NCBI RefSeq assembly: GCF_019396325.1
Contig: NZ_JAHKRO010000013.1
Coordinates: forward strand, 1-64,000
Direction: 5' to 3'
DNA length: 64,000 nucleotides
From: Nonomuraea ceibae
GTDB lineage: Bacteria; Actinomycetota; Actinomycetes; Streptosporangiales; Streptosporangiaceae
Part shown: positions 24,353-31,178 of the stretch, piece after piece
How the letters are laid out: every line of letters begins with the position of its first letter
How positions within the stretch are numbered: the first letter of the stretch is position 1
Notes under the pieces: generated by a model
Told to the model about the DNA's origin: nothing
The model's database searches: none
Seen by the model: only the letters and a program-made list of their open reading frames with translations
Translations under genes and position numbers: made by a program

Positions 24353-25121
24353 GCGTCGCCCAGGGCAGGAGTTCGGGGCGTTTGGCGGTGCGGCCGTCGC
24401 CGGAGGACCTGCCGCGCAGGCGGCGGCCGATCCACGGGCCCGCGAACGTGGCCAGCCAGCGCGCCTCCGCCGCCGCGACCCGCAACGGGCCCGGCGCGGG
24501 CAGGGCGGGCAGGGGCCGCATCCAGGCGTCGTCGCTGCCGGGCAGCCCCAGCGTGTGGGCCATGGCTGCGGCGATGCGGGCGTGGCCGGCCGGGCTGGCG
24601 TGCAGGCGGTCGACGCACCACATGCGGGCGTCCGTGACGAACTCCAGCGGGAACGTGTCGACCACCGCGACCCCGTGCCGGGCGGCGGCCTCGCGGATGC
24701 GGGCGTTGAGGTCGAGCACGCGGGGCCGGAACCGCCTGGCCATCGGCGCGATCTTGCCGATGTCGGGGAAGGTCACGGTGACCACGTGCGCGCCCGCCCC
24801 GGTGAGCGCGGCGAACATCGCCTCCAGGTCGGCCACCACCCGGCCGGCCTCGAAGCCGGGCCGGATGAGGTCGTTCATGCCCGCCATGACCGTGGCCAGG
24901 TCGGGGCGGAGCGCCAGCGCGACGGGTAGCTGCTCGGCGCGGATCTGCCCGGCCAGCCGGCCCCGGACGGCGAGGTTGGCGTAGTGGAGCCCGGGTTCGG
25001 CGGCGGCCAGGTGCTCGGCGAGGCGGTCGGCCCAGCCCCGGTGACCGTTGACGTCGTCGCCGTCGCCGAGGCCCTCGGTCTGGCTGTCGCCGAGCGCGAC
25101 GTAGCGCGTGTAGGTGGTCAT
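24327..25121 (-). CDS. SGNH/GDSL-family hydrolase
   Basis: Encodes 264 residues from ATG 25121, which overlaps the stop of the PadR gene by four bases. Block I is ALGDSQTEG with the catalytic Ser, block III is MAGMNDLIRP (Asn of the oxyanion hole), and block V is DRLHASPAGH with the Asp-x-x-His pair. No signal peptide is present, so the enzyme is probably cytoplasmic. The family hydrolyses ester bonds of lipids, acetylated sugars or other small molecules. Co-translation with PadR suggests that the regulator controls its own operon including this esterase. Confidence 0.88.
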   Translation of the reverse strand: MTTYTRYVALGDSQTEGLGDGDDVNGHRGWADRLAEHLAAAEPGLHYANLAVRGRLAGQIRAEQLPVALALRPDLATVMAGMNDLIRPGFEAGRVVADLEAMFAALTGAGAHVVTVTFPDIGKIAPMARRFRPRVLDLNARIREAAARHGVAVVDTFPLEFVTDARMWCVDRLHASPAGHARIAAAMAHTLGLPGSDDAWMRPLPALPAPGPLRVAAAEARWLATFAGPWIGRRLRGRSSGDGRTAKRPELLPWATPTPPARPS

Positions 25122-25678
25122 GGCGTCTCCACTCGTGCGGCCAGGGTCAGCGCGGTGTCGCGGCACCAGTCGCGCATCTCGCGTTCGAAACGGCAGCCGG
25201 CCAGGCCGGACAGGTAGGGGCCGATGTGCTCGCCCTCGCGCAGGAACGTCTCCTCGTCCAGGTCGCCGCGCAGGCCGGCCAGGAGCTGCTCGAAGATCTC
25301 CAGCTTGGCCACGGCCTCCCGCTCCCGCTCGCGGAGCTGCTCGATCAGCGGGGCCCGGTCGAGCAGGTCCGCGGCGTGCACCTTGACGACCAGCTCGTCG
25401 CGGAGCAGCAGGGGCTTGGCCGGCCGGGCGGCGAAGGCGGCCAGCTCGGCGAGCCCGGCCTCGGTGACCTTGAAGACGCGCTTGTTGGGGCGGCCGGTCT
25501 GGACGACCTCACGGCCGGTGACCAGGCCGTCGGCCTCCAGCTTGGCCAGCTCGGCGTAGAGCTGCTGCGGGGCGGCGTACCAGAAGTTGGAGACGCCGAT
25601 GTCGAAGATCTTGGTGAGCTGGTAGCCGCTGTATTCGCCGTCGAGCAGCGCCGCCAGCACCGCGTGTCGGAGCGCCAC
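25118..25678 (-). CDS. PadR-family transcriptional regulator
   Basis: The 186-residue protein starts at GTG 25678. The winged helix opens with RHAVLAALLDGEYSGYQLTKIF and continues through QLYAELAKLEADGLV and the wing GRPNKRVFKVTEAG, the standard PadR layout. The C-terminal half is a long helical Vir/dimerisation domain (LREREREAVAKLEIFEQLLAGL). PadR proteins are phenolic-acid- or drug-responsive repressors. It heads a two-gene operon with the SGNH hydrolase. Confidence 0.9.
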   Translation of the reverse strand: MALRHAVLAALLDGEYSGYQLTKIFDIGVSNFWYAAPQQLYAELAKLEADGLVTGREVVQTGRPNKRVFKVTEAGLAELAAFAARPAKPLLLRDELVVKVHAADLLDRAPLIEQLREREREAVAKLEIFEQLLAGLRGDLDEETFLREGEHIGPYLSGLAGCRFEREMRDWCRDTALTLAARVETP

Positions 25679-25719
25679 GGCTCAGCCGTACTCATGAAGG
25701 CGACTAGTCATGGATATGA

Positions 25720-28614
25720 CTATAGCCCGAGCGCGGCCCGGGAGCGGGCGATCTGCTCGCGGGCGCGGGCCGACCAGATCAGCTCGCGGTGCGCGCTCAG
25801 CACGGTGTGGCAGGTGGTGAAGTGGGCCAGCGCGGCCCGCTCGTCCCCTTGGCGGCGGCGCACGTCGCCCAGCGTGTAGGCGGTCAGCGCCTCCCCCAGC
25901 TCGTCACCGGCGCGGGCGCACATCTCGGCGCACTCGGCGAGCATGCGCTCGGCGGAACCGAAGTGCCCCAGCGCGCCCTCGGCCTCGGCCAGCCGGCGCA
26001 GCGCGATCCGCTCGCCGTTGTTCCAGCGCAGCTCACGGCTGAGGTCGAGGCTCGCCCGGTAGTGGCCGACGGCCTCCTCGGTCCGGCCCGTCTCGTGGCA
26101 GGCGACGCCCAGCGAGCGCAGGAACCTGGCGCGGTGGACGGCGCTCTCCCCGGCGGCCAGGCCCAGCGCCCGGCGGGAGGTGGCGGCGGCCTCGTCGTAG
26201 CGGCCCAGGTAGAGCTGCACCACGGCGACCTCGGTCCACGCGGTCAGCAGCCCGTTCGCGTCGCCGAGCGCGCGGAACCGGCCCGCCGCCCGGACGGCGG
26301 TGTCCAGCGCGGCCTCCAGGTCGTCGACCAGCGAGGCGGCGACGCCCAGCAGCGCGTAGGCGGCCGAGTGCTGGTCCCCCGCCCGCTCGCTGCGCGCCAG
26401 CAGCCCGCGGAACTCCGCGCCCACGGCATGGGCGCGGCCCCGGTCCATCTCGGCGTCGGCGCGCACCAGCCGCAGGCGCGTCTCGGCCGCGTCGTCGCCC
26501 GCCGCCCTGGCCGCCTCGACGGCGGCGTCCAGCATCGTCACGGCGTCCTCGTGGAAGCCCCGTACGACGAGGAAGGGCGCCAGGGCATGGGCGAGGCCGG
26601 CCGCGGCGGACGCCAGCCCGGCGCGGGCCGCGGCGGCGACCAGCGCGACGAGCATGCCGCGCTCCGCCGCCAGCCAGGCGCCGTCATCGGGCGAGGGCGG
26701 CGTGCGCGCCGGGGCGCCGGGCGGCGGTGGGGCGGGGGCGAGCGGCAGCTCACGCGCGGCGGCGGTGACCCGGGCGCACGCCTCGGCGGTGAGCCGGGCC
26801 AGCGCCGCCGCCCGGCCGTCCTCGCTCTCCTCGGCCGCGAAGAGCTCGGCGGCGAAGCTCCACAGCAGGTCGTGCATGCGGTAGCGGGTCTGCTTCGCGG
26901 CGTCGACGTCGCTCGCGCTGATCAGCCCGGCGGCGGCGAGCTCCTCCAGGGAGTCGTCGACCTCGCGCACGCCGGCCCCGGCCAGCGCGGCGACCGCCCA
27001 CGCCGCCACGCTGTCGGCCGCGACCGCGCCGAGGAGCCGGAACGCGAGCCTGGCCGGCGGCGACAGCGACGCGTAGCTCGTCGCGAACGTGGCGCGCACG
27101 TCGAGCTGCCCCGCGTGCAGCTCGTTCAGCCGCGCCGACGTGTCCGCGAGCCGCCTGGCGAGCTCGGCCGGCGGCCACGCGGGACGGGTGACGAGACGCG
27201 CCCCGGCGATGCGCAGCGCGAGCGGCAGCCGCCCGCACGCGCGCAGGATCGCCTCCGCCGACTCCGGGTCGGCGGCGAGCCGGTCGGCGCCCACCACCCG
27301 GGCGAGCAGGTCGCGGGCGTCGGCGGGCGGCGGCACGTCCAGGACGAGCGCGACCGTGCCCGGCACCGTCGGCAGCGGCCCGCGCGACGTGACGACGACC
27401 CCCGACCCGGGCGTCCCAGGGAGCAGCGGCTCCACCTGCGTCTCGTCGCCCGCGTCGTCGAGCAGCACCAGGACGGCCCGGTCGGCGATCCTGGCCCGGT
27501 ACATCGCCGCCTGCTCCTCGGTGGCGGCGGGCAGGATGCCGGGGTCCACGCCGAGCGCCCGCAGCAGCTCGGCGAGCAGGTCGGCCGGATCGCGGGGGTT
27601 CGGCGACGCGCCGCCCAGCCGGACGAACAGCTGCCCGTCGGGATAGCGATCGCGCAGCAGGTGGGCGACGTGCACGGCCAGCGTGCTCTTGCCGACGCCC
27701 GGCGGGCCGGACACGGTCACGATCGCCGGCGCCGCGCCGCCGGGGTCACTCAGCGCGGTGATCATCTCGCGCGTCTCGGTCTCGCGGCCGACGAACCCGG
27801 CGAGGTCGGCCGGCAGCAGGCAGATGCCCGCCCACGCGGGCTCCCGCTCCGGCGCGGCCGGCTCCGCCGGCACCACCGCCGGTCCTGGCGGCTCGACGGG
27901 GGCGTCGTTCAGGATGGCCGCGTGCGCGTCGCGTAACTCCTGCCCCGGCTCCACGCCCAGCTCGGCGACCAGCACCGACCTGGCCCTGCGGTACGCCTCC
28001 AGCGCCTCGGCGCGCCGGCCCGACCGGTGCAGCGCCAGCATGAGCCGGTGCCACAGCCGCTCGTTGAGCGGGGCGGTCTCCACCAGCGGGGTCAGCTCGC
28101 CGACCAGCTCGTCGTGCAGGCCGAGCCGCAGCCGCACGTCGATCCAGCCGAGCCTGGCGCTCTCCCGACGCTCCTCCAGCTCGGCGATGCGGGCGCTCAC
28201 CTCGCCGCTCAGCGGCACGTCCTCGGCCGGACGGCCGCGCCACAGCGGCAGCGCCCTGGCGAACAGGCGGTGGGCCTCGGTCAGGTCGCCGCGCGCCGAC
28301 TCCAGCCGGGCCCGCCGTACGTCCTCGTCGAAGGCGAGCAGGTCGAGCCGGTCGGTGCGCAGGCACAGCCGGTAGCCCTGCTCCTGCGTCTCCACGTCGA
28401 TCGCGGCCTTGCGCAGGACGGAGACGTAGTTCTGCAGGTTGGCCAGGGCGGAGCGGGGCGGCTCTTCCCAGACGGAGGCGATCAGCCGGTCGCTGGAGAC
28501 GACGGTGTTCGGGTGGAGCAGGAAGACGCTGAGCACCGCGCGGGGCTTGCCCGTGAGTCGCACCGGCCTTCCCGCTTCGGCGACCCGGACGGGACCGAGG
28601 ATCGCGAAGTCCAC
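25720..28614 (-). CDS. SARP-family activator with NB-ARC ATPase and TPR domains
   Basis: The 964-residue protein starts at GTG 28614 with GGAGG five bases upstream. Residues 1-95 form an OmpR-like winged helix (LLHPNTVVSSDRLIASVWEE, NYVSVLRKA). About 97-245 are the bacterial transcriptional activation domain. About 270-560 are an NB-ARC-type ATPase with Walker A SGPPGVGKST and Walker B VLVLLDDAGDE. The rest is TPR-like repeats. AfsR-type large SARPs activate secondary-metabolite genes by binding heptamer direct repeats with 11-bp spacing. Such repeats occur in the adjoining intergenic region, so the adjacent 18-codon gene and its operon are its likely target. Confidence 0.92.
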   Translation of the reverse strand: MDFAILGPVRVAEAGRPVRLTGKPRAVLSVFLLHPNTVVSSDRLIASVWEEPPRSALANLQNYVSVLRKAAIDVETQEQGYRLCLRTDRLDLLAFDEDVRRARLESARGDLTEAHRLFARALPLWRGRPAEDVPLSGEVSARIAELEERRESARLGWIDVRLRLGLHDELVGELTPLVETAPLNERLWHRLMLALHRSGRRAEALEAYRRARSVLVAELGVEPGQELRDAHAAILNDAPVEPPGPAVVPAEPAAPEREPAWAGICLLPADLAGFVGRETETREMITALSDPGGAAPAIVTVSGPPGVGKSTLAVHVAHLLRDRYPDGQLFVRLGGASPNPRDPADLLAELLRALGVDPGILPAATEEQAAMYRARIADRAVLVLLDDAGDETQVEPLLPGTPGSGVVVTSRGPLPTVPGTVALVLDVPPPADARDLLARVVGADRLAADPESAEAILRACGRLPLALRIAGARLVTRPAWPPAELARRLADTSARLNELHAGQLDVRATFATSYASLSPPARLAFRLLGAVAADSVAAWAVAALAGAGVREVDDSLEELAAAGLISASDVDAAKQTRYRMHDLLWSFAAELFAAEESEDGRAAALARLTAEACARVTAAARELPLAPAPPPPGAPARTPPSPDDGAWLAAERGMLVALVAAAARAGLASAAAGLAHALAPFLVVRGFHEDAVTMLDAAVEAARAAGDDAAETRLRLVRADAEMDRGRAHAVGAEFRGLLARSERAGDQHSAAYALLGVAASLVDDLEAALDTAVRAAGRFRALGDANGLLTAWTEVAVVQLYLGRYDEAAATSRRALGLAAGESAVHRARFLRSLGVACHETGRTEEAVGHYRASLDLSRELRWNNGERIALRRLAEAEGALGHFGSAERMLAECAEMCARAGDELGEALTAYTLGDVRRRQGDERAALAHFTTCHTVLSAHRELIWSARAREQIARSRAALGL

Positions 28615-28659
28615 TTCCGCCTCCCGAGCACGATCAGCGAAACCCCGACGGGGGGACCT

Positions 28660-28688
28660 GCTATGGCGACGCTATGGGCATCCTATGG
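28660..28688 (+). promoter_or_regulatory. SARP-type operator: three heptamers at 11-bp spacing
   Basis: GCTATGG (28660-28666), GCTATGG (28671-28677) and CCTATGG (28682-28688) repeat at exactly 11 bp, one helical turn, on the strand of the small-peptide gene and 47 bases before its start. Tandem heptamers with 4-bp spacers close to the -35 region are the known binding sites of SARP activators. The adjacent divergent gene encodes a SARP. The repeat is plain in the sequence; recognition by this SARP is inferred. Confidence 0.75.
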
Positions 28689-28734
28689 GCCCGAAGAGGA
28701 GCTTGATCGAGGACATCCGGAAGGAGGTGCACCC

Positions 28735-28791
28735 ATGAAGATCGAGGTTCGCAAGGTCGAGGCCGTCAAGGCCACGCAGTTCGTGACCTGA
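28735..28791 (+). CDS. 18-residue peptide, candidate RiPP precursor
   Basis: A near-perfect ribosome binding site, AAGGAGGTG (28721-28729), stands five bases before ATG 28735. The frame encodes MKIEVRKVEAVKATQFVT and ends at TGA 28789. The first 11 residues alternate charged and hydrophobic side chains, suited to forming a beta strand against a PqqD-like domain. The last residues (TQFVT) are uncharged and could be the product part. No Cys or Ser is present; Thr14, Thr18 and the C-terminal carboxylate are the obvious reactive groups. The gene is first in an operon with an E1-like enzyme and a membrane protease and lies behind a SARP-type site. I know of no named family with this sequence. Precursor status is inferred from context. 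Confidence 0.7.
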   Translation: MKIEVRKVEAVKATQFVT

Positions 28792-28807
28792 GGCACCGCC
28801 TCTCAGC

Positions 28808-28840
28808 GGACCGGGGGGCGGCGCGCCCGTCCCCCGGTCC
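28808..28840 (+). terminator. strong hairpin between peptide gene and ThiF gene (attenuator-like)
   Basis: GGACCGGGGG (28808-28817) and CCCCCGGTCC (28831-28840) form a perfect 10-bp stem with a 13-base loop, 17 bases after the peptide stop. No T-run follows, so complete rho-independent termination is not expected. A partial terminator or mRNA-stabilising hairpin here would make the peptide mRNA more abundant than that of the enzymes, a common device in ribosomal-peptide operons. Confidence 0.6.
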
Positions 28841-28880
28841 TCCACAGCCGACGAGATCCCCACGAGCGTCCGGAGCGGCG

Positions 28881-29969
28881 ATGCGAGTGATGTTGAAGGA
28901 ATGCGCCTGGGAGCGCCTCGGCGACGAGCTCATCGTGGTCCACGACCCGCGCGAGGCGTTCACGCTGGCCGACCCGGAGGGCCGGATCACGGCGCTCCTG
29001 GACGAGCTCGGCCGCGGGCCGGCGACCGCGGAGGAGCTGGCCGCCGCGCTGGCGGCGCGGGACGTGACCGTCACGGCCGAGGAGGTCCGCGACGGGCTGA
29101 CCGGTCTCGACTCCCTCGGCCTGGTCGAGGACGCCGCCGGGCGCTGGCTGGGCGACCCCGGCGCGGACGAGCGCCACTTCTCCAATCTGACCTTCTTCGG
29201 CGCCTTCGCCCGGCTCGACACGTCGCGGGCGGAGTTCGTCCGGCGGCTGCGCGAGGCGCACGTCCTGGTGCTCGGCGCCGGGGGCGGCGGCTCCTCGCTC
29301 GTGCAGTGCCTGGCCGGGCTGGGCGTCGGCGCGCTGACGCTGGTGGACCGCGACGACATCGCGCCGCGCAACTTCGCCCGCCAGTTCCTGTACCGCCACG
29401 CCGACATCGGCCGGTCGAAGGTGGAGCGCGCGGCCGAATGGGTGCGCGAGTACGACCCCGGCATCGAGGTGCGGGCGGTGGACCGGTGGATCTCCGGGCC
29501 CGAGGATTTGAAGGACCTGACCGAGGGCGTGCACGTGATGGCCGGCGGCCTGGACGGCGCCCCCGACGCCAACCTGTGGGTGAACGAGGCGGCGCTGCGC
29601 GCTGGCGTGCCGCTGGTCGCGGGCGGGATGACGCGCACGCAGCTCATCTACTTCTCCGTCGACCCGGGCCGCAGCGCCTGCCTGCGCTGCGACGAGTCGG
29701 ACCTGCCGGGGCCGGAGGAGCGCACCTCCGCCGGGGTGGCCCACCGGCTCACCCGGGGGCTCCAGCTCGCCAACGGGCTCACCGGGCCGATGGCGATGCA
29801 GGTCGGGTCGCTGGTCGCGTACGAGGTGATGCGTTACCTGACGGGGGTCGAGCCGCCACGCGCGGCGGGGGCGCGGGTGGTCCTCGACCTGCGTGACGGG
29901 CTCGTCCCGGTCCGGGTGCCGTTCCCGCGCGATCCGGACTGCCCGGCGTGCGCGCTGGCGCGGCGGTGA
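28881..29969 (+). CDS. ThiF/E1-like adenylating enzyme with N-terminal RRE-like domain
   Basis: Encodes 362 residues. Residues 1-90 resemble the PqqD winged helix used as a RiPP recognition element (ERLGDELIVVHDP, ITALLDELGRGPATAEELAAAL). The E1 domain follows, with nucleotide loop VLVLGAGGGGSSLVQCLAGL, LVDRDDI, and the RNFARQFLY arginine motif that contacts ATP. A structural zinc site is formed by Cys267-x-x-Cys270 and Cys354-x-x-Cys357. Such enzymes adenylate a C-terminal carboxylate (ThiF, MoeB, and MccB in microcin C) or, in azole pathways, deliver the precursor to a YcaO protein. No YcaO is present, so direct adenylation of the 18-mer is the simplest reading. A TOMM leader-binding protein is the alternative. 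Confidence 0.85.
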   Translation: MRVMLKECAWERLGDELIVVHDPREAFTLADPEGRITALLDELGRGPATAEELAAALAARDVTVTAEEVRDGLTGLDSLGLVEDAAGRWLGDPGADERHFSNLTFFGAFARLDTSRAEFVRRLREAHVLVLGAGGGGSSLVQCLAGLGVGALTLVDRDDIAPRNFARQFLYRHADIGRSKVERAAEWVREYDPGIEVRAVDRWISGPEDLKDLTEGVHVMAGGLDGAPDANLWVNEAALRAGVPLVAGGMTRTQLIYFSVDPGRSACLRCDESDLPGPEERTSAGVAHRLTRGLQLANGLTGPMAMQVGSLVAYEVMRYLTGVEPPRAAGARVVLDLRDGLVPVRVPFPRDPDCPACALARR

Positions 29970-29972
29970 GGC

Positions 29973-31178
29973 GTGGACGTCAGGCTGCGCCCGCTCACGC
30001 TGGTCGAGGAGGGTGACGAGGTCCTGGTCGGCGACCCCGGAACCGGCACGTTCGTGACGATGCCCGCCGTGGGCGGGGTGGTGATCGCGGCGTTGCAGCG
30101 CGGCGCGAGCGCGGAGGAGGCCGGGGCCGAGGCGGAGGCGTTCGCCGGGGAGCCGGTCGACATGCCGGCGTTCGTGGCGACGCTCGCCGAGCTCGGCTTC
30201 GTCGACGACCGGCCGGGCGAGGAGCGCGAGGCCGTGCGCACCGCGCCCATCCAGACGCGGCGCTGGCTCGCCGGGGTGAGCAGCCAGGCGGCGCGGCCGT
30301 TCTTCGGCCCGGTGGCCTGGACCCTCTACGGCCTGCTGGCGCTGGGCTGCGTGGCCGTTTTCGTGGCCAGGCCGTCGCTGCTGCCGAGCCCGGCACAGGA
30401 CGCGTTCCTGCTGGACGACGTGGGGCTGAGCGCGCTGCTGCTGATGCCGTTCGTCATGGTCTCGACCGCGCTGCACGAGTGCGGGCACTGGCTGGCCGCG
30501 CGGGCGATCGGCGTCCGCTCCCGCTTCGGCGTGGACCGGCGGCTCATGCTGCTGGTCTTCGAGACCGACCTCACCCAGGTGTGGACGGTGCCGCGCCGCC
30601 GGCGATACGGGCCGCTGCTCGGCGGGCTGGCGGTGGACGTCGTCCTGCTCAGCGTGCTGCTGGGCGTCCGCCTGCTGATCCACGAGGGGGTGTGGGCGGC
30701 GCCCCCGGCGGTGGACGCGACGCTCGCCGTGTGGGTGTTCCTGAAGCTGGCGGGCATGCTGTGGCAGTGCATGATCTTCCTGCGGACCGATCTGTACGCG
30801 GTGCTGGTCAACGCGCTCGGCTGCCGTGACCTGTGGCGGGTCAAGACGCTGCTGCTGCGGCGCGCGTTCGGCCGCCTGACCCCGGCGCAGGCCGCCGAGC
30901 TGGTCCGGGCCGCGCCCGCCGACGTGCGGGCGGGGCGCTGGTTCCGGTGGGTGTGGCTGGCCGGGCTCGCCGGGGTGCTGGCCTGGTTCGCCGTGTTCGT
31001 GCTGCCGGTCGTGGTGGCCGTGCTGGTGTGGGCGGCCGGCGGGCTGGCCGCCGGGCCGCTCAGCCTCCGGTTCTGGTACGCGCTGCTGTGCGCGGCGCTG
31101 CTGCTCGGCCCGACGTCGCTCGCCGTCGCCCTGGCCGTCAGGGAGCGGCTGACGGTCAGATCCGGTACGTCCGGGTGA
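29973..31178 (+). CDS. M50-type membrane metalloprotease with N-terminal PqqD-like domain
   Basis: Encodes 401 residues from GTG 29973, three bases after the ThiF stop, so co-translated. Residues 1-85 have a second PqqD-like fold (TLVEEGDEVLVGDPGTGTFV, VIAALQRGASAEEAGAEAEA). Six or so membrane helices follow. The first catalytic motif is HECGH (His168, Glu169, His172); the third ligand is probably the Asp in FLRTDLYAVLVNALG, as in peptide-zinc-metalloprotease (YydH-like) proteins. In RiPP clusters such enzymes cut or export the modified peptide. Two separate enzymes carrying the same type of peptide-binding domain supports a common substrate, presumably the 18-mer. Confidence 0.82.
   Translation: MDVRLRPLTLVEEGDEVLVGDPGTGTFVTMPAVGGVVIAALQRGASAEEAGAEAEAFAGEPVDMPAFVATLAELGFVDDRPGEEREAVRTAPIQTRRWLAGVSSQAARPFFGPVAWTLYGLLALGCVAVFVARPSLLPSPAQDAFLLDDVGLSALLLMPFVMVSTALHECGHWLAARAIGVRSRFGVDRRLMLLVFETDLTQVWTVPRRRRYGPLLGGLAVDVVLLSVLLGVRLLIHEGVWAAPPAVDATLAVWVFLKLAGMLWQCMIFLRTDLYAVLVNALGCRDLWRVKTLLLRRAFGRLTPAQAAELVRAAPADVRAGRWFRWVWLAGLAGVLAWFAVFVLPVVVAVLVWAAGGLAAGPLSLRFWYALLCAALLLGPTSLAVALAVRERLTVRSGTSG

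Noticed and set aside
26750..28366. Additional minus-strand genes inside the SARP gene
   Set aside because: They are other-frame readings within the 964-residue SARP, which has continuous domain homology.
28735..29969. Microcin C-type nucleotide-peptide
   Set aside because: MccB-type precursors end in Asn; this one ends in Thr, and no MccC/MccE/MccF-like genes are adjacent. Kept only as a mechanistic analogy.
28735..31178. Daptide-type cluster (short peptide ending in Thr, M50 protease)
   Set aside because: The oxidative decarboxylase, aminotransferase and methyltransferase needed for daptides are absent; only the M50 protein and terminal Thr agree.
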